64,000 nt of DNA, from assembly GCA_009103225.1 (NCBI GenBank), contig RHPI01000810.1, positions 83,369 to 147,368 of the forward strand. Reading direction: 5' to 3'. Both the position numbers and the translations under genes were made by a program. Of the stretch, positions 10,412 through 21,759 are shown in pieces. The notes under the pieces were generated by a model. It ran no database searches and was not told where the DNA came from. It saw only the letters and a list, made by a program, of their open reading frames with translations. This stretch comes from Chlorokybus atmophyticus. Taxonomy: Eukaryota > Streptophyta > Chlorokybophyceae > Chlorokybales > Chlorokybaceae. Position 1 is the first letter of the stretch. Each line of letters starts with the position of its first letter.

Positions 10412-11040
10412 AAACAACGATTTACTGGCGGGAGATGCATTGTGATGTACGCGACTATGTGGCGTTGTGCGACGCATGTCATGGGTGAAAGCAAGCAACA
10501 AAAAGTCAGGTGGGTTGCTACAACCTCTTTCCGTGCCATTATCCAAGTCAGAGCAAGTTACTACGGACTGTATTACGGGGCTGCCGAAGACAATAGAAGG
10601 GTACGACACAATACTCGTGTCCGTAGACAAAACCAGCAAAATGGTATGTATGGCACCGTGTTGTGAGTCTTGCACAGCACTAGAGGCAGCAAGCTTGTTT
10701 GTGAAGCATGTCTTTCGTTCCCATGAACTACCATGACGCATTGTGAGCGATTGTGGTCCCCGCTTCACAAGTAAGTTTTGGGAGGTGCTGCATAGTGCAC
10801 TGGGTACTACCTTAAAGTTTAACACGGCTTTCCACCTGCAAACTGATGGTCAAATGGAGCGAGCCAACCGTGTGATTGAAGATATGTTGCGCTGCTACAT
10901 GAATGCACGGCAAGACAAATGGGCGGAATTGCTGGAAGTGATGAAATTTGCCATCAACTACCACACCGATGCAAGCACGGGTGTCAACCCCTTTCGCATG
11001 AACTACAGCCAACACCCGCTCACACCGGTAACGGCGTGAA
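10412..11040 (+). pseudogene. Chromovirus integrase core
   Basis: The sequence continues with a CDACHG segment completing the zinc finger, then the DDE core: TTDCITGLPKT (first Asp), IVSDCGPRFTSKFW (second Asp), QTDGQMERANRVIEDML (catalytic Glu at 10878-10880). A stop at 10736-10738 and frameshifts near 10490 break it. The motif set is diagnostic for Ty3/gypsy integrase. Confidence 0.85.
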
Positions 11041-11417
11041 CACCGCGACGAAGTGACGTTCATGTGGAAGCGGTAAGCGATTTTCTTACAACGTGTGCGG
11101 ACATCAACAAGGCAGCGAGAGAGGCGCTATTCGTGGCACAATATTGGCAAAAACATTATGCAGACGCGCATCGCTGACATGTCACATTTTGAGAAGGCGA
11201 CATGTTATTGCTTTTTGCAAGGAGCTTACACGTGCGTGCTGGAGTTCACAAGTTAAGTGAGCGCTGGCTTGGGCCATTTCAAGTCATTAAAGTGATTTCG
11301 GACATGGCGTACAAGATGCATCGGCCCGACTCTATGCAAATCCACCCTGTCTTTCACATGTCCCTGCTGAAATCATATCCGGAGAGCCTCCATTGCGTCC
11401 ACCGCTTAAGTTGGTTA

Positions 11418-11595
11418 CGAAAGGTTATATGGAATACGAAATGGAGGACATATTGGGCGAGAAGACGGTGCGCAACGTGCGCAAATATTCGGTGAAGTGG
11501 AAAGGCTACCCGATGCATGAAGCCACTTGAAAACCGGAGGAGCACTTGGCAAATGCACAACATATCCTGCATCAGTATTTGCAACGAGGATCAGA
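11418..11595 (+). pseudogene. Chromodomain at the integrase C-terminus
   Basis: The translation gives EYEMEDILGEK, then YSVKWKGYP, then KPEEHLANAQHILHQYL, which is a chromodomain. The Trp expected before KPEE is a TGA stop. In chromoviruses this domain directs integration to marked chromatin. It is followed by a short tail and the polypurine tract. Confidence 0.82.
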
Positions 11596-11642
11596 GAATC
11601 CTCGAAAGCTTTGAGGACGAAGCTCACATAAGGGGGAAGGAG

Positions 11643-12408
11643 TGTAACAATCGAGGCTAAGTTTTATGATTTTAAGACCTTTTTTGGCCCATTTATCAAG
11701 CACCACGTTTTCGACTTGTGGCAGATATCGGCGAGTTATGAGTCTGCCGCGGATATCGACCGGGGCCCCACGACCAGGCCCATTTATGGCCCATTTATCG
11801 AGCACCACGTTTTTTACTTGTGGCAGATATCGGCGAGTTATGTCTGCCGCGGATATCGACCGGGGCCCCACGATCAGTCCGGAAGGTGCCAGAAAACGGA
11901 GGGCCAGTCGAGAAGGGCTCGACCAGATTTCTAGAAGGGCCTGGCGCCAAGTAGTATAACTTGACTATGTGAGCACCTAATCAGGAGATCTTTGGTGCGT
12001 AAGAAAGGTTCAAAAGTATGCTATAAGTTTATGCAATAACATCTTAGCATCTAGTTTTGTGTAGCACGGGAATCGTCTAGACAGTAGCATGTGCAGACTG
12101 GTAGGTATAGAAGCGACATTCTACAATGTGCAATACAACCTTTAGCTCCCTAGTTTCTGGTGTGCACGCTTGGTGGTGGTTAGCAGGGGTTGCTAGCGTG
12201 TCCACTGGTGTGTGCTTGCTTGTGTGACGATCCAAGGCGCTACACAAGTCGGTGTGTAGCTTCGAGCGCATGCGCGTGCGTACGCGAGTGGCGTGGTGCG
12301 CTTGTGTGCTTGGCAGAGGGGGCAAGATTCTGGTGTGAATACCAAGTCTTGGTGAGAGGGTTGTTGATTGGACCAACTCACAGGTGATAAGGCACGAGCA
12401 CCGTCATA
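11643..12408 (+). repeat. Chromovirus right LTR, with internal tandem duplication
   Basis: It begins TGTAACAATC and ends CACCGTCATA (the final CACA has changed to CATA). It is about 95 bp longer than the left LTR because the block from 11686 is repeated from 11788 (offset 102 bp). Confidence 0.9.
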
Positions 12409-12413
12409 GGGGT
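12409..12413. repeat. Target-site duplication GGGGT, right
   Basis: This is the partner of 5452-5456. Confidence 0.85.
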
Positions 12414-12596
12414 CTTGTAGTGCCACCTCTATGCTGCGCGTGGGAACGCTAACGGAGGCAGGTGGAGACGATCGGGCAATAATAGCCACAGCTGCTAAGC
12501 AGTGTGGGGAGCGTGTCTCCACCACGAAGTTTGCTAGCAGCTCACCACGCTCGCTTGTGCCAGTGCGCAAGTGCGAGTGGAACTAGAATCGTTGAG

Positions 12597-13043
12597 TCAA
12601 TTGCTGATGTCGCTGCCAACTACATACAACCATACCTGACCCAAAATCAAGGCGTAGTTGCCACAATCTGACACTACACACCTGACGGCGTAGTCAGTGG
12701 TGTGTAAGGGGTTGAGACCAATTAGAGTGATGGGGATGGCCTGCTCGGTGACGCCGAGCGCCTTCTGCGCGGTGTCCATCAAAGTGTTGAGCGTGTATGT
12801 GCAAGAATCCAAGTCAGCCGCAGTGATGTTCAGCGCGCGCGCCATGTACTTGCCGATAAAGATTGGCTGCGCACCTGACTCCATCGGAACGCGCTTTGGT
12901 GCCTTGCCGTCAATGAGGATGTGCTTGTTTTGGTTGGCCACCATGACGGCGTTGGGTGTGACGCTGGTGCGGTCGATGGCACGTCGTGAGGCGCGTTCGG
13001 CTGACGTGCCTGTGGATGGGTTGCCAGGGCGCTGAGCTACCAT
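12597..13043 (-). pseudogene. Retropepsin-like domain of the minus-strand gypsy element
   Basis: A 148-codon open segment encodes ILIDGKAPKRVPMESGAQPIF and a C-terminal ALILGQVWL segment (the usual ILGxxWL). The active-site triad reads Glu-Ser-Gly-Ala instead of Asp-Ser-Gly-Ala (12868-12885), so it is probably inactive. Below 12597, the sequence to 12414 (an ANFVVETRS segment and VPTRSIEVALQDP) leads into the insertion point of the chromovirus. It resumes at 5451 toward the methyltransferase domain. Confidence 0.7.
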
Positions 13044-15170
13044 GGCGCTGCGTTGCTTGGACGGCCCGGCCTCGCTGCCTCCTACCCCCCCTAATGGTTA
13101 TGGAACGGATGCCGGTCTTGGGCTAGGCTGTGGCGAGCCGCTTGAGGAAGACATATCGGTGGCCGCCTCCTCCCGCGCGGTGCGTACGACGTGGGCTGCC
13201 TCACGCACGAGAGTGGCCTCCCATGAGGCTGTGGAATGCCCTAGATTGTCGTCATCGCTGCAGACCTCACGCCGTGGCATGGGCATCAAGGAAATGGCGC
13301 GCACTAGCTCGTTGCGGATGCGGTTTGTAATGGTGGATACATTGAGGATGCCCGCCACAAAGGGATCCCACTAACCGCGCGTGATGCCCATGTCGATGAT
13401 GGTCATGGCATGCAAGCGCACTGATGGGGCAGTCTCGGCTGGTCGCTGTCGCCTACAGTGTATATGAAAGTTGTTGAGCTGGACGCGCTGTCGTGCTGCC
13501 TCTAGGCAAGGCAGGGTGGCAATAGCAGCTCTGGCGGCTGCTGTGGAACGCAGTTGTTCGCCGCCTGTCCCGTCGTTGAAAGCGGTTTGCGGCATGGCGG
13601 GATGTGTGTTTACCAGTCACAGTAGTTGCTGGGCCTGGGCGCGGGTCATGGTGTTGTATCCCAATACAAGGTGCTGGGGATGCCTCTTAAATGCGTGAGT
13701 TGCAACAGCAGGTGTGCCCATATCTTCTGCTCCCCATAGAGACCCTATCCATGGCGGTGGTGGAAACCTGCGAGGGTGATGTTGCCTCCCGCGGTTGGTT
13801 CCGGCGAGTAGCTGTCCACGAATGCGTCAATCCTTGTGGGGATGCTTGCGCCTGATGGGCAGCGTGCTCTTGTTGCACCCATTGACCAACCTGTTGCAGC
13901 GCATGCATCCGTCGTACACAGTCACGCTGATGTGGATCCCCTAACGAATGAGTGTTGTTATGGAGGGACTAATTGGCTGCCCGCCGTACAACGGGGTGAT
14001 CGCTCAGTGAAAGAAGGGGTGTCGGGTGCTCAGTGGTGGCGTGGTCGGGATAGATGAACGGCGCGGTGTGATACCTTTACCACAGGTACCAAAACAACCT
14101 ACGTGCCACCCTGCTCAACACAATGTCACCGAAATGGAACTAGAAGTTGCGATGCCACATTGTGTCCCTCCCTGGATAGCACGTTGTTCTTGACATCCTC
14201 CTTGTCCTCTATATTGGGTGGTGGTGCGCACAGTGGTGTCAGTTGTGGTTGCGGAAAGAACGCGTGCGTGGTGCGAAATTCTGACATCAGTTGGCCGGGC
14301 ACTCTAGAGGTGTCCGGGGAGGGGACCCTAAAAGGATCGTGCAGCGCCCGTGTTGATGTGCCCGCTGCAAGTGCGGAGGGTGCTGAAGAAGGCACCCGCT
14401 GTACCGTCAACAGGGGTTGTTGTGGTGGCAGAGGTGATAGTTGCGGTAATAGCTGCGGCAAAGGCAGCGCTGATGGTGGTGCCTACACCAATGGTTGCGG
14501 CAGCTGCCAATGCTTGTGCCATGAGCAAACTGCGAGCGACGTCGTCCGACGTTGACAATTGATGAGGGGACTTAACAACCTCCTCTGCTGCTGCAGCGGT
14601 AGCGATCTGTATGGCCTATAATAGAACCTCTGGCATTGATTCTCCAGCCTCGGCAACAATTGTTGGAGCTGTCTCGCTGCGTTCGGCTGCAGTGGTTACA
14701 ATTATGCGAAGGGAAGCTGTTGTTGCAGCCAGACCGGCGAGGTCAACTACCAATGTCTTCAGGGCTGGGGCTACAGATGTTGCAGACACCTTGGTAGGTG
14801 GTCTTACAGGGGCTGCCTCAGGCGGTGAGGCTGAGAAGCGGGACTGACAGGTGCCGTTGTTGGAAGCAAGGCATGTGCTGCTTTGGCTACTGCCTCAGCC
14901 GATTGTCTGGCGCTCTCTGCCTGTGGTGCGGCCGCCGCATCAACGGCTTGCTTGGCGGTAGCCTCAGGAGCTTGCTACGCGGCCGCAGCTTTAGCGGCTT
15001 CCTGACGAGTGCGTTCCCCTCGCGCGGGCTGTCGGCGTGTTGGTGAAGGAGGAGGCGACGGCCTGCGCTTTATCTCCATGGATGCCCACCGTGCTGCATA
15101 CAAGGGATGGTAGTTGTCCTAGGGCTCCTACAGCTTGAGCTATAACTCTTGAACTTGGGCAGTGAGAGCT
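13044..15170 (-). pseudogene. Low-complexity gag-pol linker of the minus-strand gypsy element
   Basis: The minus-strand translation gives Ala-, Thr-, Gln- and Pro-rich fragments without a recognised domain, broken by stops. Its position between the CCHC knuckle and the protease suggests it is part of the same polyprotein. Nothing on the plus strand looks like a gene. Confidence 0.45.
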
Positions 15171-15175
15171 GCTAC

Positions 15176-17256
15176 TTAAACTTGTGGCGGTGCTGGAGCC
15201 ACCTGAGCAGTGGCGGCTGCGCGCTGTCCTGTGTTTTTGTTTTTATTGCGGCGGTCTGTTCTCCCTCGGTAGCCATTGCCGTTTTTTTTGTTGTTGTTGT
15301 TGTTGTTGCCGCTGTTTGGCCTCATCTCAGGGTGCTTGGCATAGCACACTGCTTTAAGATGTCCTGTCTTCTGGCAGTGACCGCACACCATCTTTTCGTA
15401 CTCCTCGGGGCACTCTTTTTGACACTGGCGGTGCCGTCCATAGCGATGACAGAGTACAGGAGCAGGCAGCGCGGTATGTGCAGTTTTGGAGGCACCTTTG
15501 TGTTGAGATGGATGATGACAAGCATACACATGCACAAGTGCACGCCACAACACCAGCGTCAGGAGACCATACAAGACCATCTATTGCCATCATGTCCACG
15601 GATTTTATACTCGCCAGCTACAGATGCTTCAACTCTAGAAGCTACTTCATCTAGCACACTTAACCATAACTTGTGCTCCAAGTTGCTCCACGTAGCTAGT
15701 TCAAAGAGCTTTCCAAAAAGCTATGGCACACGCCGAATAGTCAAGTAACCATCGAAATACAATTACTTTAATACAGGGTTGAGAAGTCTCCAGACGCTGA
15801 AATCGCCGACGCGCCTGGAACCTTCTCGCGCCTGGACCTCTCGACCTGAGTCGCATGGAACCATTTAGCAACTATTTTTATGCAGAGGGCAAGCTGACCG
15901 GCCGACCTGGATGTTGGAATATTCTCAACACTTTGTTGGGGCTGGATGTGTTTTAAGAATGGTCTCGTGGACTCGTCTGATTTTGAGGAGGGTGAACGTG
16001 AACTACAGTTGTTCATATCCAACACTGCTCCCTCCCACACGCGCCGCTCATACAGTGCCGATGCCACTTTGAACGCCAGCATTAGGAAATAATCGCTTGG
16101 CCTGGTGTTCCCCATTGTCAGGCAGACAATGTCATTCAGCGGGTGCTCCAGCTGACTGACGTATACAGCTGCAGCAGCGTCGTCGCTGATACTGCGACCT
16201 CGGATGTCACGCAGCAGCTGAGCAAGACGTGTGTACATCCGCAAGGTTTCCTCACCGTTCTTGCGTCTGAAATGTCTCAGCTCCTCGACCTTGTGGCTGG
16301 TCTGAGCTGGGAAGGTACGCCGTAGAGCAGCATAGACGTCCTAAAGAGGGGAACCGGTGCGTTCCACAAGGATAGTGAATGAAGGCAATCACACCATGGC
16401 TAATCCCACAAAGATGGAGCCGGGCGCGGGAGATTTGAAGGTGCCTTGAGAGGCTGTAGGGGCTTATGCCCTGGATGCGGCCTCGGCCGCTTCCGCTCTG
16501 GTCCTCACGGCAGCTTTTGAGGAAGCAGCAACAGTGCGGCTACGTTGGCGCATCAATCGCATGGTGCGCAGCTCTATCTCCGCTGCTCGAAACTGCTATG
16601 CCTTTTCGTACTCCTCATCACTCATGACGCCACATACCACCGGGCTGTCGCTGCCGTTGCTTCCTCTTCAGCAGTGGCCAACGCGTCAATCAGAAGAGGC
16701 CCAGGCATGGGTGCAGGCTGGAATGCCACTGTGGTAGCAGCATCTGGCGGGGGTGGCGTAATGACAGTCTCGCGGAAGCTAGCGATGCGATGACGAATGG
16801 CCACCGACCTCCGTACTTGTGCTGCTTCATGCTGCAGGATCTGGGGCGCCACCCGGAAGGACATCTCGTCCGACCATGTGCCAAACTTGGCAGCTTGGTA
16901 GCACATCTTGAAGTCGAACTTGACGATGAAGTCCTCCGGAGTGGTGGTGCCGGGGCGGCAAGAGAAATGCAGGGCATGGGTGTTGCTAAGAGCCTCTATG
17001 TCGTCGATATTGTTGTCGATTGTGTGCGAACGAGGATGGTGACGTGGAGGGGAGTGACGCGAGCTGTGTGGAGCCGATGGGCGGGACCGTGGCTGCTGCA
17101 GAAGTCCTTTGCGTCGTAGCTGAACCGTCGACTGTAGGAGAGGTCTGAGTCCAGCCTCCAGCCAACTGGACTGGTTGCTGAAGCTTCTCTCCGTAATGGG
17201 ATTGGCGACAAGTCCGCCGTGAGGGAGTTGTGTCTCTCTACGAGCTGGGGACCCAC
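15176..17256 (-). pseudogene. gag region of the minus-strand gypsy element, with CCHC knuckle
   Basis: 17260-16622 holds a Retrotrans_gag-like segment (DFIVKFDFKMCYQAAKFGTW). 16244-15768 continues it (LRDIRGRSISDDAAAAVYVS, then HPLNDIVCLTMGN). 15385-15344 encodes a zinc knuckle, CGHCQKTGHLKAVC (C-x2-C-x4-H-x4-C), followed by an Asn-rich tract. Stops separate the pieces. The N-terminal limit is not certain. Confidence 0.65.
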
Positions 17257-17259
17257 TCA

Positions 17260-18600
17260 TGCGTATGCACGATGGGAACGTGGATGCAGCTATATTGTGT
17301 ATGCTCTAGTATTATCTCACCCACGATGTCACCTCACGCACTAATGTAGAATTGCGCTATGTGCGAGCGAATGACAAACACTACAATGTCGCAACCAGTC
17401 TGACGGCAACATTGCACGCAGCACGGATGCAAGACACTCATAAGCAAGGGGGTGGTACTGTAAATCAACAAGCCATCTGTGTCGATGTTGTGACACAGTT
17501 CCTTGCACTGAGGTCAATAATGGGGACCTTTAGTGCTAAGTAAGGCGAACGAGCGTAGCAACTACACAGATACCACACTCTGAATGCGACCAACACACCG
17601 TCCACATGGGTGTAACCAATTCGGCCCTCGTGGCAACCATACCGTGTAAGGTGCGGTACTCGCTCCCACAATAAAGGTTTCTTGGCAACCGGGCGGCTCT
17701 CTGTGTACAGTCGTACTCCTTCACAGCTTGCTGGGCGTACATTACAACAATCCATACCAAGTCCACGCACTGCAAACTCACCCAAATCAAGCCTCACATA
17801 CCACACCGGAACGCAAGTCTCAACTCATAATTTCTTACTCACAGTATCACCAAGTGTACAAGTGTCGGCTATTGCTACTTTTGCCACTGTGGCGGCACAG
17901 GAGTTAATGCACATAGTAAGTGATATAGTCTTAGCTATGGACTAGCTGTTCTGCTGGTCTACTATGCTCCAACGGATAGTCACAAATGCCGCCAAGGGAA
18001 GGCGCGGTGAACTCATAACGGAGCGGCTATCGCGGGGGACCCTACGGTGCAGTGGTCGGGAGTAGCGCTCGCGGGGGACCCTTGGCTGGAGATTGCCAAC
18101 GGGTCAGCTATAAGTCGATGCCTATGACGACAGTCTGATAAGTGGTTCGTCGTGACCCACCAATTGATTCTGATATTGCGGGGGTGTGACATGGCTTTGG
18201 GAATGTCCGAGGAGAATGAGCCCTCCTGGACGTTTAGCATAACAGAACAGAAGATCACAGAAAGGTGAGACGTTGCATGTGCAGTTTGTTGTTGATATAT
18301 GGCAATGATGGAGATAATCGCTGATTGTATATGTATCAGTGTGTAGACAAGTACCAAGCGGTGTTAGAGCAAGAGCAACTCCGAGCTGCATTTTGAGGAG
18401 GACAGCAGAACATTCAAGACAGTTTTGCTACAACAAGAGATCAAACGCACAAGCTTGTACAGTTGCTGTGTGTCACACATCTTGCTACGCGGCCGCCCCA
18501 TGACAGTAAGGCTTGCAATGCTTGCATGCTTATCAGCTGTTGCTGCTTGAAGCAACAGTTGTCACGTGCACTGCATGCTGCACAAGTAGGGCTTCCGTGA
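17260..18600. other. No gene recognised; likely gypsy 5' flank
   Basis: No conserved protein, tRNA or paired LTR was found. A short phrase, CGCGGGGGACCCT, occurs twice (18030-18045 and 18071-18085). The 5' LTR of the minus-strand gypsy element may lie here, but its partner is outside the window, so it cannot be delimited. Confidence 0.4.
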
Positions 18601-19960
18601 TTGCGCTGCAGCTATCCTCATTTCAAGCACTTGTTGTCATCATTGGACGGCATCACAGCGCCTGAAGCGCATTGGACTCTGCCTCTAGAGTGGGAGTTTG
18701 CAGAGGCGGTAGATGAGGTAAGTAAACTACGTGCATTGTGTGCATGTGCAGAGCAATTCATTCGGGTCGTTGGCAGGTGCTGTTGAACGAGGCACGCAAA
18801 GGTGTGAGCCAGTTACCATTTGGGGCGATAGCAATTGACGACAGCGCTGCATGTGATCTGACAGAGTAAACGTGTATGGAAGTCTTCTACATAGCAGAAG
18901 GCAAGCGAGTGTCAGCCTTTGTGAAGTTGCAGGCAGTTCACAACGCAGATGCAACACACCTTACTGCCAATTTAGTAAGTACATGCATAGTGCAAGCTGC
19001 ATTGCGCTGCATGGCGTGCATTGCAGCTTGCAGAGCATGACTCGCCCTAATGGCATTGTGGCAAGCAGGTGGAGGTGATGGGGCTGGTGCTAGATTGCAC
19101 GAAGGAATGTCTATCACAATGGCTTATGAGATGTAGCAGCGACGGAGCAAGTGTTGTGATGGGAGCGATAGGGGGAGTTGCTACCAGGCTGCAACTACAT
19201 CACGCACCATATATTACCAGCGTGCACTGTTACGCGCATCGCATCGACTTAGTCGCAAAGGAGATGTCACATGTAAGAGTCATTTGCTGCGTTCTGGTTA
19301 AGCACCGGCACGCGTGCGTGCGCATTGCATGCACATGTATCGATGCAGACGCCAAGCTGCATGTTGATAAGATTGTTCATGCAGGTGCAAAGCTTTCAAC
19401 AGCTTGAGAAGTTGTTAAGCTGTGTATGCGTACCTTTCAAGGTCTTCAAAGCGTGCGGAAGAGCCGAGGTTATGGCAAGAAGTTTGCCAACACGCAGGGA
19501 TTGAAGATGCTGCAATTACATGACGTCAGGTGGATGGCGGTGCGTGGTTATTTAGCAAGCAATCTTCTTCGCAAATACACAGCTCTGATGGCGTTCTTCA
19601 GCGCACAAGTGGAGGCCGCCAGTGATGAAAATGCCAAACAAATCTTAGAGGATTGTCGAGCATTGATAGTACTCTTACGGCTGCCTCCTTTGTGCATCTA
19701 CTAGATGCACTTGATATCTTGATCAAGCGACGTCAAGAGAGAAACGTAGCTTCTGACCTTGTAGAGGACATAGACTCTTGCGTGCAAAGCACTCAAGCAG
19801 AGTACATCAATGGCAAATCTGCTGGCTGCATCCGGAAACAAGTAAGTATGTTCATGTTTGCTGCAAGTGCAGCAAGTGCTGCATGTCAAGCTGCATGTGC
19901 ATCGGATGCAACCAATAGTTGCGTACTTAGGCAGATCAGCAATGTAGATGTGGATGAAGA
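18601..19960 (+). pseudogene. hAT-like transposase relic (KIAA1586/ZNF862 type)
   Basis: Segments in order are a FGAIAIDDSAACDLTE segment (18800-18870, followed by a stop), SAFVKLQAVHNADATHLTANL (ending at a GTAAGT donor near 18975), then RCSSDGASVVMGAIGGVATR and ITSVHCYAHRIDLVAKEM (19120-19270), then LQLHDVRWMAVRGYLASNLL (19510-19575) and LLDALDILIKRRQERNV (19690-19745). This matches the RNase H-like core of the hAT proteins related to KIAA1586 and ZNF862, where the CxxHRxxLV block carries conserved residues. In-frame stops and frameshifts show decay. The introns look plant-like (GTAAGT donors). Confidence 0.7.
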
Positions 19961-20149
19961 CGAGGCTGGCCCCTTGCGCATCACCAACAGCGCCACAGAC
20001 ACCTTGTGCTTGATGGCAGGCAGCATTGACTTCAACTTAGCCGCAACTGAAAGGTTTCGCAAGGCAGCATCAGCACGCAGCTCCGCCGTCCCTCGTTGTG
20101 CATCGGATCATGGGCCCTGCTACGACAATAAGCTAGACAACATCAAGAG

Positions 20150-20950
20150 ACAAGCACAAGCTCAAGCCAAGCATCACAAATCCTTTGGCAGAACCTGGAC
20201 GCCAGTCCACATTGGCGTGGACTACGACTACAACAATAAAGCTTGGATGAACTCACAAGTAAGTGTCTCGTGTGCTTACCGCAGCAACCGCACATGCAAC
20301 TTACTAATATGTATTATGTGCAATAGGTTTTCAGCCAATGGTTGTGTGCCTTCAATGGACATGAACAGACACATCTTGGTACTGATAGACAACTCCTCAA
20401 CGCATGCCTGCTCATATGCCGAACAGGGCATGGAAGAAGGCTTTCGAACGCTGGAGTTGAGCAACATCAAGTGTTTGTTTCTCCCGGCCAACACCACTTC
20501 TAGAGTGCAACCTTTGGATGCTGGTATCGTTGCCGCATTCAAGGCCAGGTGAATGACAGTGCATGCCTGTTTCGAAACAAACAGAGCCTTTATTCTTAAA
20601 AGGATGTGAAAGATTTTGGGCTGGGGGGCCGGCCCCCCTGACCCCCCATGTTTAGCAGAGATTGTAATGCTATTGCTGGAGAAAGACTGGCATTACCCCT
20701 GCAGAATGGTATGCCACCAATCCCCCCGACAGCGACAGCACTATTCAGGCGGTGATACACAACATGGGTGACATGATGCAGCGCTTGCCCATCCCGCGTA
20801 TTGATATGATGTTTGCCGCTGAATTTGTCGAGGTTGATGACACCCTTCTCACCGAGGCGAGCCAGAGTGACGAAGACATCTTGATGAGTGTCGGGGCATT
20901 GAGCGCACCAGAGGATGACACCAATGCGGATGATGACGGTGTGTACGTAG
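20150..20950 (+). pseudogene. pogo/Tigger-type DDE_1 transposase relic
   Basis: The translation includes NNKAWMNSQ, a probable intron, VFSQWLCAFNGH, and then, one frame over, HILVLIDNSSTHACS (the D of the DDE core), LSNIKCLFLPANTTSRVQPL and DAGIVAAFKAR, which are diagnostic for DDE_1 endonucleases. From 20690 an acidic tail continues (IPRIDMMFAAEFVEVDD). It follows directly on the hAT-like relic. A frameshift at about 20345 and GC-rich filler at 20580-20690 break it. Confidence 0.78.
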
Positions 20951-21759
20951 TGTTAAAATATGCTTGCATGTTGAATTACACTTGCATGCTTAACACTTGC
21001 TGTGTGATAGATGGTGAGGAGACCGCACCATCGGTGGTTACAACGCTCGGGTGTCTCCAGCACTTGGGATGGTGTTGAAGCCTTCATCGCCAGCAGTGAC
21101 TGCTTTATGCCTAAGCATCTGCACATGTCATTGCGGCACATCCGGAACGCGGTAACCTGCCATTAGTTGTTTGGCTCCTCGCATCAAACTCGGTTGCAGG
21201 AGTTCTTTCATGTCTCGAGCACTGACGCATCGACATCGCATGCGGCAACTAGCAATGCGACGGCTGAAGACCCTTTGTCAGTTGATGACTAGTGTAGTAT
21301 GTTTAGGTTGACTTGTGTATTGTAAACATGTGACTTGCTCATGGTGCTTAATGCGCGAGTAGCGCATACATGAGTTCATGCGCATGTCTAACATTGAAAA
21401 ACACCAGCAATAACTTTGACATGTGTATAAAGCAATCAATCGAGCATGCACACACATGCATAAAGGGCATATCATCACTGCATCACATGCAATAATTAAG
21501 TTTGATCAGTTTTGTGCTTTTACATGCTATTAAAGTAAGCCATTAATAGAACATGCATTGGCTAGCTTAATAACTCACAAAGTTGAATAAATACATGTTT
21601 TTGCTACAAAACCGCGTTAATAGCATAAATATGCTATTTACATCTAAGAGCATGTTATTCTCTTAAAAGCCAAGAGCATAACCTTGCAAAGAGCATACAG
21701 CTGCTGGGGACAAACAGTATGCTCTTAGCAAGGGTAGACTGTACCACAGTCGCCATCCA

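Larger units (their letters stand above)
5457..12408 (+). mobile_element. Chromovirus (Ty3/gypsy with chromodomain), structurally complete but mutated
   Basis: The element is bounded by direct LTRs (5457-6127, 11643-12408) and a 5-bp TSD. The internal order is gag with CCHC knuckle, protease, RT, RNase H, integrase and C-terminal chromodomain. A purine-rich tract (AAGGGGGAAGGAG) ends just before the right LTR at 11643, as expected for the polypurine tract. A weak primer-site-like TGTTATTGGAGC lies 2 bp after the left LTR. Stops, frameshifts and an Asp-to-Asn change at the first RT catalytic residue make it non-autonomous now. It was inserted into the older minus-strand gypsy element. Confidence 0.92.
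733..17256 (-). mobile_element. Degenerate Ty3/gypsy retrotransposon encoding a DNA methyltransferase-like domain, interrupted by three insertions
   Basis: Minus-strand order, in descending coordinates: gag with a CCHC knuckle (17256 to about 15180), a low-complexity Ala/Thr/Pro region (about 15100-13050), retropepsin-like domain (13043-12597), cytosine-5 methyltransferase-like domain (about 5341-4330), RT (4043-3280), RNase H (1699-1433) and integrase finger (1146-733). The gag-PR-RT-RH-IN order identifies Ty3/gypsy. The chromovirus at 5457-12408 splits the PR-to-methyltransferase linker, and two copies of a TIR element sit at 1701-3189 and 1-732. Neither LTR is identified: the 3' end is outside the window, and the 5' LTR would lie above 17256. 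Many stops and frameshifts make it a relic. Confidence 0.8.

Noticed and set aside
15149-15748. 199-aa plus-strand ORF, hydrophobic
   Set aside because: It is antisense to the gag CCHC region; its Val/Leu richness comes from a GTT repeat.
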